Source: Leucothrix mucor DSM 2157 (GTDB lineage: Bacteria; Pseudomonadota; Gammaproteobacteria; Thiotrichales; Thiotrichaceae). Taken from it: DNA of 64,000 nt. Of this stretch, positions 28,541-36,817 are shown piece by piece (position 1 is the stretch's first letter; each line of letters begins with the position of its first letter). The notes beneath the pieces were generated by a model. The model was not told where the DNA came from. It saw only the letters and a program-made list of their open reading frames with translations, and did no database searches. Position numbers and translations under genes: made by a program. The DNA lies in the NCBI RefSeq assembly GCF_000419525.1, contig NZ_ATTE01000001.1:4880001-4944000 (forward strand), in the 5' to 3' direction.

Positions 28541-28838
28541 CTTACTGCTATCCTTGATTGCACATCCGGAGTCCGCCATGACTTGCCCGGAAGTGCCGCA
28601 CTGTGTCCCTGTGCATTAACATTGAAAAGCCGGTTTTTTGATTGGTATCGTGAGGAATGACCGGCATCCATATCGTTGTGAACCTGCAGGCTCACCTCTG
28701 CGCAAGATAGCGTTTGTGGCTGAAGCTTCCCATTGAATACCCGACGAACGAGCGCGAATATTAAATAAAGGACGTGCTGGGAATTGTGATGATTACTAAT
28801 GGCTCACAGGGTTTGGATGTTGAGTGTCACAGACTTGA
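28541..28838. other. Intergenic region between lrp-type and beta-helix genes
   Basis: 298 bp between two minus-strand genes. The only support I see is the ribosome binding site of the beta-helix gene near 28550. A short ORF from 28774 is a shadow of the lrp gene's 3' end. No convincing hairpin, repeat or RNA gene was seen. Confidence 0.5.
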
Positions 28839-29300
28839 TCAATCCTGTGCGACTAACTGTGTGGTGTACTTTTTTTGCTTTAGCGCAAAGAAGGTATTGC
28901 TTGCTTTGACGATATTTCGGCCGAGTAATTGCTTCATTAAAAAGCTTTCCAGCGTCAGGTTATCTTTGACCAATACCCGCAGCAAATAGTCATAACTGCC
29001 GCTGACGGAGTAGCACTCCAATACCTCCGGCGTGCTTTCTATAAATTCATCAAATGAGCGCATGGTGGCTTCGGTGTGATCGGTGAGCGACACCTCGATA
29101 TAGGCTAAGGTATTGAGGTTAACGCTGGCGGGGTCGAGCAGTGCAACATACTGTTTAATAATCCCTAAATCTTCTAACCGCTTAACCCGCCGCCAACAGG
29201 GCGCAGTCGACAAATTCACCTGATCGGCAAGGTCTTGGTTAGTGATGCGCGCATTCTGCTGCAATATCGCGATAATCGCCTTATCAAATTTATCTAGCAA
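28839..29300 (-). CDS. Lrp/AsnC family transcriptional regulator
   Basis: 153 aa, standard for the family. Starts with TTG at 29300, with GAGGGGA about 9 bases upstream. The N-terminal HTH is LDKFDKAIIAILQQNARITNQDLADQVNLSTAPCWRRVKRLEDLGII (read in parts). The C-terminal RAM domain contains YDYLLRVLVKDNLTLESFL. It is divergent from phhA and most likely controls phenylalanine hydroxylation in response to aromatic amino acids. In Pseudomonas the analogous regulator PhhR is of a different family, so this is a different control solution. Confidence 0.9.
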   Translation of the reverse strand: MLDKFDKAIIAILQQNARITNQDLADQVNLSTAPCWRRVKRLEDLGIIKQYVALLDPASVNLNTLAYIEVSLTDHTEATMRSFDEFIESTPEVLECYSVSGSYDYLLRVLVKDNLTLESFLMKQLLGRNIVKASNTFFALKQKKYTTQLVAQD

Positions 29301-29308
29301 GATTCTGT

Positions 29309-29422
29309 CCCCTCATCGCTCTATTTAGAAATATCCTTTCTAATTAGTAGTCGATCAAGAACTATTACGCAATAAGCTATCCCTAATATTTAAATATACT
29401 GAGAATCATTCGCGATGAGGGG
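29309..29422. promoter_or_regulatory. lrp-phhA divergent control region
   Basis: CCCCTCATCGC at 29309-29319 is the exact inverse of GCGATGAGGGG at 29412-29422, so both transcripts carry the same GCGATGAGGGGA leader element holding the ribosome binding site. Inside lies an AT-rich palindrome TTAGAAA-N5-TTTCTAA (29325-29343), a fitting Lrp-family operator. Confidence 0.55.
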
Positions 29423-29433
29423 AGGATAAAAAA

Positions 29434-30216
29434 GTGGCTAAACTCAGTCAGTACGTTGCTAAACAGCCCGACGCTAGCGGCTGTATTCAGTACGATGCGG
29501 TTGAAAATGAGACCTGGAAAATCTTAATTCAGCGGCAGATGCCCTTGGTGGAGCAGTATGCTTGTCCAGAGTATATCGACGCGCTGGCTAAGCTGGATTT
29601 ACCCTTGGATCAGATTCCGCAATGCGCCGCCATTACCGAGCGCCTAATCGCCAAAACAGGTTGGAAAGTGGCTCCAGTCCCAGCCTTGATCGACTTCAAA
29701 ACGTTCTTTGATATGTTGGCGAATAAGGTGTTTCCTGCCGCGTCATTTATTCGGTCCCGCCAAGAATTAGACTACCTACAAGAGCCGGATATTTTTCATG
29801 AAATATTTGGGCATACGCCACTGCTAAGCGACCCACACTTTGCCGAATTTACCCATAGCATTGGCTTACTTGGCCAGCAGGCGGATAAAAGCCAGTATGT
29901 GTGGATTGCACGCATTTACTGGTTTACCGTGGAGTTTGGTTTGTTAAACGATAAAGCGCTGGGCGCGGGACTTATTTCATCGTTTAGTGAGTTGTCGTAT
30001 TCGGTCGAAAGCAAAGCGGCAATTCGCAAGCCATTTGATTTGATTGAGGTGTTGCGTACACCGTACCGCATTGATATTCATCAGCCAATTTATTATGTGC
30101 TGGAGTCGATGGAGCAATTGCTGGAGCTTAGTAAGCAAGACCTGTTTGCTGCGATTGAGCAAGCCCGAGCGCTTGGGCTGCATGCGCCATTGTATCCTGT
30201 GAAAGCGGCCAGCTAA
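29434..30216 (+). CDS. phhA: Phenylalanine 4-monooxygenase (PhhA)
   Basis: 260 aa, the bacterial single-domain size. It hydroxylates L-phenylalanine to L-tyrosine using tetrahydropterin and a non-haem iron. The iron-site motif HEIFGHTPLLSDP (about residues 119-131) gives the two His ligands, and the Glu ligand lies in WFTVEFGLL. Start is GTG with GGGGAGG 8 bases upstream. phhB follows 36 bp downstream. Tyrosine made here could feed the homogentisate or homoprotocatechuate routes; only the latter is in this window. Confidence 0.96.
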   Translation: MAKLSQYVAKQPDASGCIQYDAVENETWKILIQRQMPLVEQYACPEYIDALAKLDLPLDQIPQCAAITERLIAKTGWKVAPVPALIDFKTFFDMLANKVFPAASFIRSRQELDYLQEPDIFHEIFGHTPLLSDPHFAEFTHSIGLLGQQADKSQYVWIARIYWFTVEFGLLNDKALGAGLISSFSELSYSVESKAAIRKPFDLIEVLRTPYRIDIHQPIYYVLESMEQLLELSKQDLFAAIEQARALGLHAPLYPVKAAS

Positions 30217-30252
30217 TTAAGCACTAATTACACTAGAGAAGAGGAAATTAAT

Positions 30253-30594
30253 ATGAGTCAGGTTTGTGATTTAAGTCAGGGAAAATGCGTGCCATGTGAA
30301 GGTGGCGTTCCGATGTTATCGCGTGAAGAAACGAAGGCATTTGCGGCGCAGTTGCATGAGGACTGGGTGATTGCCGAGGATAATAAATCGATCACGCGAG
30401 CGGTGAAGTTTAAGGGCTTTGCAAAAGTGGTTTTGTTTGTGAATGCCATGGCTTGGTTGGTGGAGAAAGAAGGGCATCATCCGGATGTGAGCTTTGGGTA
30501 TGGCTATTGCGATATTACGTTTACTACGCATGCGGTGGATGGTTTGTCGGAGAATGATTTTATTTGCGCCGCAAAGGTTGATGGGTTGCTTTAG
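30253..30594 (+). CDS. phhB: Pterin-4a-carbinolamine dehydratase (PhhB)
   Basis: 113 aa, full length. It regenerates the pterin cofactor for PhhA by dehydrating the 4a-carbinolamine. The active-site motif EKEGHHPDVSFGYGYCDITFTTH is intact, with the paired His and Asp. Good ribosome binding site (agaggaa) before the ATG. Second gene of the phhAB operon. Confidence 0.95.
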   Translation: MSQVCDLSQGKCVPCEGGVPMLSREETKAFAAQLHEDWVIAEDNKSITRAVKFKGFAKVVLFVNAMAWLVEKEGHHPDVSFGYGYCDITFTTHAVDGLSENDFICAAKVDGLL

Positions 30595-30601
30595 ATAGCA
30601 G

Positions 30602-30683
30602 GTTGTCGCTGGGCTTTATTCAATTCGCTCACTCAAGCTGCGCTTGAAATGATTCGCGGAATTAAATAAAGCCCAGCGACAAC
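30602..30683. repeat. Conserved-core hairpin element, copy B
   Basis: Arms 30602-30620 and 30665-30683 are perfectly complementary over 19 bp. The 44-base centre contains a small inner hairpin (TCAAGC/GCTTGA). The centre is nearly identical to that of the element at 39071-39148, while the arms differ. It lies between convergent genes, 8 bp after the phhB stop. Confidence 0.85.
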
Positions 30684-30814
30684 AATCAGCATTATCTTAG
30701 CGGTTGGGGAGGGTGATGGTATTTCTTATAGGGCCAGTGGTGCAGCCTCGGTATGAATAAATGACGGGGAAGTGCCTTAGCGACAAAAGCTTGGCTAAGG
30801 CACTTTATGGCGGT

Positions 30815-31702
30815 TTACTTAGTCATATCCTTTACAAAGAAATCGACCATTTCGGACACCATGTTATCGCCCATCCCCTGCTCAACGGCGGTGGAGAATG
30901 CTTTGTTGGTGCTGGTTGACATGGTTGATTCAACGCCCAGATCAAGTGACATTTGGCGGTAATAGCCGACGTCTTTTGATGCGTTGCGAATTGAGAAGCC
31001 TAGTTTGGTTGAGTCGCCGTCGACACCATAAGCTTTTACGAAATCCATCATGGCGGAGCGCAATGGGCCTGCTGCCATGACGTCATACAGTGCTTCGCGG
31101 GATACGCCGGCTTGGTCTGCCATTGCAAAGGCTTCGGCCATCGCGCCTGCGGTTGTCATTCCGAAGAAGTTGTTAATTAGTTTGATGGTATTTCCTGAGC
31201 CTAGCTCGCCCAAGTGGAATACATTTTCGCCTAAATCTTCCAATACCGAGCGAATTTTCTCGAAAGCGGCTTTGTCGCCGGAGCACATAATATTGAGTAA
31301 GCCATCGACCGCATGGGCTGGGGTTCTGCCTAATGGGCCGTCCAGATAGGTTCCGCCAGCGGCGGCAACTTCTTCGCCTAATGCTTTTGTGGAGGCGGGG
31401 AGTGAGGTTCCAAAGTCGATCACTACGGTGCCAGGTTTTAGGCCGTTGATAACGCCATCTTCGCCACGCATACGGCCTTCGACTGACGCGGAGGTATCCA
31501 TGCATAACATGACGATATCGCTGGCTTCGGCTACGGCGCGTCCGGTGCTTGCTTCAGTAGCGCCAGCTGCAACGGCTGCGTCAATTCTTGGGCGGGATAC
31601 GTTGCCCATTACGGTGAGTGAATAGCCTTTGTCTTGTAAGCGTCCGACCATTGCTGCGCCCATTAAGCCAAGGCCAATAAATCCAATTGTTGGTTGAGTC
31701 AT
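30815..31702 (-). CDS. NAD-binding beta-hydroxyacid dehydrogenase family protein (GarR/YihU-like)
   Basis: 295 aa, standard for the family of tartronate-semialdehyde, 3-hydroxyisobutyrate and sulfolactaldehyde reductases. The Rossmann motif is GFIGLGLMGAAMVGRL. The catalytic lysine lies in TIKLINNFFG (about residue 171). The substrate loop reads DGPLGRTPAHAVDG where GarR has DAPVSGGEPKA. From memory this GRTxxxA loop and the LINN after the lysine match E. coli YihU, the sulfolactaldehyde reductase. Monocistronic, so context does not define the substrate. Confidence 0.85.
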   Translation of the reverse strand: MTQPTIGFIGLGLMGAAMVGRLQDKGYSLTVMGNVSRPRIDAAVAAGATEASTGRAVAEASDIVMLCMDTSASVEGRMRGEDGVINGLKPGTVVIDFGTSLPASTKALGEEVAAAGGTYLDGPLGRTPAHAVDGLLNIMCSGDKAAFEKIRSVLEDLGENVFHLGELGSGNTIKLINNFFGMTTAGAMAEAFAMADQAGVSREALYDVMAAGPLRSAMMDFVKAYGVDGDSTKLGFSIRNASKDVGYYRQMSLDLGVESTMSTSTNKAFSTAVEQGMGDNMVSEMVDFFVKDMTK

Positions 31703-32082
31703 GTTTCCTTCCCTCTATGTGAAAACTGTAAGTGTTTTGGGGTATTTCCCCTGTAATCGTTTTATCTGACGGTTTCGATGTGACCATCATAGATAGTCTG
31801 ACAAAAAGTGCTTCTAGCCAAGTGACGCTTGGGAGACTAGCTACTAAATGTTACAAGAGTTGCCATCAGATGAGTGGGATTATGGTAACAAATTTTTACA
31901 AATTATAAATGCATCATTATCAGTACTATTGGGTGAGAGACGCATATTCCTGCGAATGTGATTATCAGAATGGTATTACGGCCACAGGGCAATGAGGATC
32001 GTGTCATGTTTATTGTGGTGCTCTTGTCATCTTAGATTCCATGCTAAACTCAATACTCTAACCTCCTACGCACTGAACCATC
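31703..32082. other. Divergent intergenic region upstream of the AAA-ATPase gene
   Basis: 380 bp with AT-rich stretches (atggtaacaaatttttacaaattataaatg near 31885-31913, read in parts) suited to promoters in both directions. It also holds TGACGCTTGGG at 31822-31832, shared with 35624-35634. No ORF or RNA gene was supported. Confidence 0.45.
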
Positions 32083-33627
32083 ATGAAGCGACGTAAATTA
32101 CCCATCGGCATTCAATCCTTCGCTAAGGTCCGTAGTGATGATTATTACTACGTTGATAAAACGGCACTGGCTTTGGATTTGATTGACGGAGGTTCTCACT
32201 ACTTCCTGTCCCGCCCGCGTCGATTTGGTAAAAGCTTATTTTTAGATACCCTGAAAGAGTTGTTCGAAGGCAACGAGCCCTTGTTTCAAGGCTTGGCGGT
32301 GCATGATCAATGGGATTGGTCGGTCAAATACCCCGTGTTGCGCTTTACCTTCAGCGGTGGCCATTATGCCGAGCAAGGTCAAACCGAAAAAACACTGTTT
32401 GAACAATTGGATGTATTGGAGCAAGCGTATGAGGTTCCCACCATTTATGGTACGGCTTCCGGTCGTTTAAAGGCCTTGATTGTTCATGCGCAAAAACGAA
32501 CCGGGCAGCCGGCTGTTGTGTTGGTGGATGAATACGACAAACCCATTTTAGATGCGCTACATGACCCGGTCCTTGCTCGCGAAAACCGTGACTTCCTGCG
32601 CGGTTTTTATGGCACGATTAAAGACGCTGACGCGCACATCAAGTTTACTTTTTTAACCGGCGTGAGTAAGTTTTCCAAGGTCAGTTTGTTTTCTGGTTTA
32701 AACAATCTGAAAGACATCACGCTGGATGCTCGATACTCAACGCTGTGCGGCTACACAGATAACGATATTGATACTATTTTCGAGCCTGAACTAGCAGGGC
32801 TGGATCGTACTGCCATTCGTGATTGGTACAATGGCTACAACTGGCTGGGGGAGGGCGTTTATAACCCGTTTGATATTCTGCAACTGTTTGATAAGCGTGA
32901 GTTTGACAACTATTGGTTTGAAACCGGTACGCCAACGTTCTTGGTGGATTTACTGTTTGAGCGTCAGGTTAGGTCATTGCAGTTGGATAATATGTTTAGC
33001 AGCAGCACGATGTTATCCAGTTTCGATGTTGAGCAAATCATTACCGAGGCGTTGCTGTTTCAAACCGGCTATTTGACGATTAAGTTCACCGAGCGCTTAG
33101 GCGATACAACCTTCTATACCCTCGGATATCCGAACCGTGAAGTCTATAAAAGCTTAAACGAAAGCTTGTTATCGGTGATGGTGAGAAACCCATCCGAACA
33201 AGCCATGCAGAGTGGGCGACTGTACAAAGCCTTATTAGTTAACGACTTTGATGCACTGAAAACCATCTTCCATGCTTTCTTTGCCAGCATCCCTCATCAT
33301 TGGTATACCAGCAACGACATTCAAAGTTTCGAAGGCTTTTATGCCAGCGTGTTTTACTCTTATTTTGCGGCGTTGGGTTTGGATGTAAAGGTTGAAGATT
33401 GCACTAACCATGGCCGCTTGGACATGACGCTGAAATTCAATAATCAGGTCTATTTATTCGAGTTTAAAGTTGTGGAGTTAGCGCCTAAAGGTAACGCACT
33501 GCAGCAAATCAAAGACAAGCAATACGCGGATAAGTATCGTGACTTAGATCAGCCTATTCACTTAATTGGCGTCGAGTTTAGCAAGGTCGATCGGAATATT
33601 GTGGGCTTTGAAGTAGAGCAAGCGTAA
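32083..33627 (+). CDS. AAA-ATPase-like/PD-(D/E)XK nuclease family protein
   Basis: 514 aa. N-terminal AAA-ATPase_like domain: opens RKLPIGIQSFAKVRSDDYYYVDKT, Walker A in SRPRRFGKSLFLDTL (about residue 44-58), Walker B VVLVDEYDKPILDAL near residue 145. C-terminal PD-(D/E)XK-type core: GRLDMTLKF...VYLFEFKVVE, with the Asp and the ExK pair. The family is patchily spread and often multi-copy, with no established function. Defence and transposition-like roles have been suggested, and neither is shown here. No clear ribosome binding site. A WYL regulator starts 7 bp downstream. Confidence 0.82.
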   Translation: MKRRKLPIGIQSFAKVRSDDYYYVDKTALALDLIDGGSHYFLSRPRRFGKSLFLDTLKELFEGNEPLFQGLAVHDQWDWSVKYPVLRFTFSGGHYAEQGQTEKTLFEQLDVLEQAYEVPTIYGTASGRLKALIVHAQKRTGQPAVVLVDEYDKPILDALHDPVLARENRDFLRGFYGTIKDADAHIKFTFLTGVSKFSKVSLFSGLNNLKDITLDARYSTLCGYTDNDIDTIFEPELAGLDRTAIRDWYNGYNWLGEGVYNPFDILQLFDKREFDNYWFETGTPTFLVDLLFERQVRSLQLDNMFSSSTMLSSFDVEQIITEALLFQTGYLTIKFTERLGDTTFYTLGYPNREVYKSLNESLLSVMVRNPSEQAMQSGRLYKALLVNDFDALKTIFHAFFASIPHHWYTSNDIQSFEGFYASVFYSYFAALGLDVKVEDCTNHGRLDMTLKFNNQVYLFEFKVVELAPKGNALQQIKDKQYADKYRDLDQPIHLIGVEFSKVDRNIVGFEVEQA

Positions 33628-33634
33628 TCCACCA

Positions 33635-34585
33635 ATGAAAAAATTCGACCGAGTCACCTCAATCCTAATCTACCTACAAACCAAATCAGTAGTGACTGCA
33701 AAAGAGTTAGCCACCCGTTTTGAAGTCTCTGAGCGCACGGTCTACCGAGATTTACGCTCGCTTGAGAACGCCGGTGTGCCTATTGGCGCGGAAGCGGGCG
33801 TCGGCTATTTCCTGGAAAAATCCTATCGCTTACCACCCGTAGCTTTTACCCGTGAAGAAGGTGCTTCTCTACTATTTGGCGCTAAAATGCTGGAAAGCCG
33901 GGTCGATGCCGCGACGAGTGAAGAATACAGAACGGCGCTGGATAAAATTCGCTCGGTAATGGAGTCTGAAGATCAGCATTATCTCAATGCCATCGACAAT
34001 TCCATTGCGGTATTTAAACCGACAACCTCGGAGGATGCCTTAGAGCAGGATACGTGGTTGCCTGAGTGTCGTGCGTCTTTATCCCGATCTCAAGTCGTGG
34101 TGATTGGCTATGAGGCCGGCTCTTCCTTGGCGGCAACCACCCGCGAACTGGAGCCGATTGGGCTTTATTATTACAACGATAATTGGCATCTGATTGCTTG
34201 GTGCAGGCTACGTGAAGACTATCGTGACTTCCGGCTGGACCGAATCAAAACACTCACCCTGAAGCCCGAGCAATTTGTGCGCAGGGAGCACGAATCACTT
34301 CAGGAATATCTGGAGCGCGAATCTTCCAAAGACTTGCATGAGATTGTCGTGGTGTTCTCCTTTGAGGCGGCTCGATTTGTGGGAGAGCAGCGTTATCGCT
34401 TCGGTATCGTTCGTGAGCGCGAGCTTGAGGAGGGCGTGGAGATGACTTTTGTCACGCCGTATCTGGATTACTTTGGTCGCTGGCTACTTCAGTTTGCCTC
34501 GGGTGCCAGTAGCGATAACACGCTTTTACAGTCGGTTATGAAAAAGCTAGTCGCTGAGCTTAGCGATAAATGGGCAAGCTCCTAA
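33635..34585 (+). CDS. YafY/WYL-domain transcriptional regulator
   Basis: 316 aa. The N-terminal helix-turn-helix is of the HTH_11 type (VTAKELATRFEVSERTVYRDLRSLENAGVPI, read in parts). The WYL domain spans ~140-220 (LEPIGLYYYNDNWHLIAWCRLREDYRDFRLDRI). It probably binds DNA in response to a nucleotide or other small ligand. Only 7 bp separates it from the ATPase/nuclease gene, so the two are co-transcribed. WYL proteins commonly regulate phage-defence operons, so it may repress its partner. Confidence 0.88.
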   Translation: MKKFDRVTSILIYLQTKSVVTAKELATRFEVSERTVYRDLRSLENAGVPIGAEAGVGYFLEKSYRLPPVAFTREEGASLLFGAKMLESRVDAATSEEYRTALDKIRSVMESEDQHYLNAIDNSIAVFKPTTSEDALEQDTWLPECRASLSRSQVVVIGYEAGSSLAATTRELEPIGLYYYNDNWHLIAWCRLREDYRDFRLDRIKTLTLKPEQFVRREHESLQEYLERESSKDLHEIVVVFSFEAARFVGEQRYRFGIVRERELEEGVEMTFVTPYLDYFGRWLLQFASGASSDNTLLQSVMKKLVAELSDKWASS

Positions 34586-34675
34586 TTCTCTCCTGACACA
34601 CTGTTGTCAGGAGTGTCCTCTAAAGTGGGTTTCATCGGAATCATACTGAACACCGGCATTTAGAGGATAAGCACA

Positions 34676-35086
34676 ATGAGCAAGCAAACACTTCACAGAA
34701 CACCAGTAAACCCATGGGCATGGTCACAAAAAGTCGGCTATAACCAAGGCGAAATATTGGAAGGTGGCAGCCGCCAATTAATCTGCGCAGGCCAGACGTC
34801 GGTTGATGACGAAGGCAACCCTCAGCACACCGATGATATGAGAGGGCAGGTACAACTTGCACTGGAAAACCTGGAAGCCGTGCTAGTGGCTGCGGATATG
34901 AGCCTTGCGAATGTGGTGAAGCTAAATATTTACGTGACTGACATGGATGAGGCGATGAAGAACTTTGATTTACTGGGTATGCGCTTTGGACCTCTAGGTA
35001 TTGCGCCGCCGATGACCTTAGTGGGTGTGACTCGACTTGCGCTGCCAAGTTTGATGATTGAAATTGAAGCAACAGCGACAGATTGA
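34676..35086 (+). CDS. RidA family protein
   Basis: 136 aa, normal for RidA/YjgF, enamine/imine deaminases that clear reactive 2-aminoacrylate-type intermediates in the cytosol. It has GQTSVDDEGNPQHTDDMRGQVQLAL early, and the C-terminal PPMTLVGVTRLALPSLMIEIEATA where archetypal RidA has the substrate-binding Arg in RxxVxVxxLP (TRLALPSLMIEIEA fits). GAGGATA ribosome binding site before the ATG. It stands alone, 90 bp after the WYL gene. Confidence 0.87.
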   Translation: MSKQTLHRTPVNPWAWSQKVGYNQGEILEGGSRQLICAGQTSVDDEGNPQHTDDMRGQVQLALENLEAVLVAADMSLANVVKLNIYVTDMDEAMKNFDLLGMRFGPLGIAPPMTLVGVTRLALPSLMIEIEATATD

Positions 35087-35212
35087 TCTCAGCCGTTTAT
35101 AGCGACGGACAGCTTGTGAAGTCATTCTCCATAGTTTCTTCATGACTTCTCCTTATGCGATTCATTATTGGCGTGCAAAGTCTCTGGAACGATAACTAAC
35201 AGAGAACAAATA

Positions 35213-35500
35213 ATGAAACACACTAACAAGCTAATGCTCACACTCGCGCTAACACTGTTTGTCACTGCCTGCGCGACCAATGACGAGGGCGGTGAGCGTG
35301 GCGGCAAAGGCGGCGGAAGAACCCCTCCGGCAGAAGCCTTTACGGCGTGTGAAAGCTTATCTCAAGGCGAAGCCTGCTCAGTCACAACACCACGTGGTGA
35401 AATGAGCGGGACTTGTAAAGCAGCGCCAAGCGGCCAAGTTGGAGCGCTGGCCTGTGCGCCAGAAGATGGAAAGGGCGGTAAGTCACGCATGAGCCGCTAA
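35213..35500 (+). CDS. Small Gly/Cys-containing lipoprotein
   Basis: 95 aa from ATG 35213. An upstream in-frame start at 35168 would spoil the leader. The lipobox is LFVTAC around residue 20 of the leader, so it is probably lipid-anchored. A Gly/Lys-rich spacer (GGERGGKGGGR) follows, then a short domain with four Cys (FTACESLSQGEACSVTTPRG; GTCKAAPSG; ALACAPEDG), likely two disulfides. It resembles small four-Cys proteins seen in marine bacteria, of unknown role. Confidence 0.72.
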   Translation: MKHTNKLMLTLALTLFVTACATNDEGGERGGKGGGRTPPAEAFTACESLSQGEACSVTTPRGEMSGTCKAAPSGQVGALACAPEDGKGGKSRMSR

Positions 35501-35573
35501 GCAGTACCTAGCCAAGCTACAGCTCATCAAACTGCCATGAACAATGGCCTGATGACGAAGCTATAAAAGCAGT

Positions 35574-35607
35574 CACGTACTCCACTAAAAGACGAGTGGA
35601 GTACGTG
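35574..35607. terminator. Perfect 13-bp hairpin between convergent genes
   Basis: CACGTACTCCACT pairs with AGTGGAGTACGTG around an 8-base loop, without a T-tract. Placed between the lipoprotein gene and the convergent isomerase gene. Confidence 0.7.
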
Positions 35608-35710
35608 CTGACTTAAAACTAGTGTGACGCTTGGGCAGATTACACGGAATCTGTTACAGGGTCTTACTGGGTCGTTACTGATTGTCTGCCGCTATTAATA
35701 TAGATTCCTA

Positions 35711-36793
35711 TCACTTAATTTCTGGCGGATAACACTCAAGAATTTGAACCCCCGCTTCCGAAACAATCGTCGCCATCTCAACGCCCGCAGGGCAGAAAAA
35801 CCGATCAAGCCTCTTAAGCTGAGTCGTCTCTTCACCAATCATGATACTGCATTCGCCTTCGGTCACGATCCCGATGTAAAAGTCTTTCTCCACCTTCTCA
35901 ACCGCTCCTGAAATCGTCGATCTTTTGACTCGGAATTTATCGGTCACACTGTCATCAATTAATGACTCTTGAAACGACGTATTCGTGTACTGACGCTCAA
36001 CTTTAGGCTGCTGATAGAACTTCTTTTTTGCATCCTCAATGGATAGCTGCGTGAAGTCAAAAACATCCATGCAGAACTCAAGATCGCGCTTCATAAAACG
36101 AGACTCAACAGGCATGGTATAACCCGCTTTTGAGAACTCAAAGCGCACTGCCCAATCAGAGGGCTCCATAATCTCAACCATCAAAATACCCTCACCAATG
36201 GCGTGAGGTGAGCCGCCGGGAATGTATAAGCAGTCGCCCGGTTTTACGGTGATTTTCTCGAAACACGCTTCCATCGCATCGATGTTTTGTGTTTCGATCA
36301 TTTCCTTAAAATCTTCACGGCTTGGCGGGTGCTGAAAACCAACATACACATAAGGATCAGTGCCTTCACGCACATCTAATATGTAATAGCCTTCAGCCTT
36401 GCCGTGGTTACTGTTCAAATGCTCGCGTGCAAACTCAGCCGTCGGGTGTGCCTGAAAGTGCAGGCGTACCGAGGAGTCTAAAAACTTCACCAGTAGCATC
36501 GGGTTTAAGTCGAATGCTTGGGTGTGTTGTTCGCCCAAAAAGTAACTGGGGTTCAACGCCAGTAGCTCATCAAAACGAATCGTCTCACCGCCGATCACTG
36601 CTTGAGAAACGCCTTCTACGATATGTTCGCGGTCAGGGTTTACAGCCTGCGTAGTCGAGCCAATCCAGTCCTCAGGAAAATGGGTATCTTCCGGAACCGC
36701 TTTTTGCTCCATTTGATCAAGAATCTTGCCGCCGGTATAAGTGCGCCATACGCGGTTTGGGGGGAAGCGAACGAGCTTGTTTGTATAATTCAT
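35711..36793 (-). CDS. Class I mannose-6-phosphate isomerase-like cupin protein
   Basis: 360 aa, in the range of short ManA-type isomerases. Zinc-cupin motifs are visible: VRLHFQAHPTAEFAREHLNSNHGKAEGYYILD (read in parts; Gln and His ligands, then Glu) and GDCLYIPGGSPHAIGEG (His ligand). It would interconvert an aldose and ketose phosphate in the cytosol. Its start is 24 bp after the stop of a UxuB/mannitol-dehydrogenase-type gene, so the pair probably works on one sugar or sugar-acid pathway. The exact substrate is open; closeness to true ManA could not be measured. Confidence 0.82.
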   Translation of the reverse strand: MNYTNKLVRFPPNRVWRTYTGGKILDQMEQKAVPEDTHFPEDWIGSTTQAVNPDREHIVEGVSQAVIGGETIRFDELLALNPSYFLGEQHTQAFDLNPMLLVKFLDSSVRLHFQAHPTAEFAREHLNSNHGKAEGYYILDVREGTDPYVYVGFQHPPSREDFKEMIETQNIDAMEACFEKITVKPGDCLYIPGGSPHAIGEGILMVEIMEPSDWAVRFEFSKAGYTMPVESRFMKRDLEFCMDVFDFTQLSIEDAKKKFYQQPKVERQYTNTSFQESLIDDSVTDKFRVKRSTISGAVEKVEKDFYIGIVTEGECSIMIGEETTQLKRLDRFFCPAGVEMATIVSEAGVQILECYPPEIK

Positions 36794-36817
36794 GAGTGTT
36801 CCGTGATGTTACTGGGT

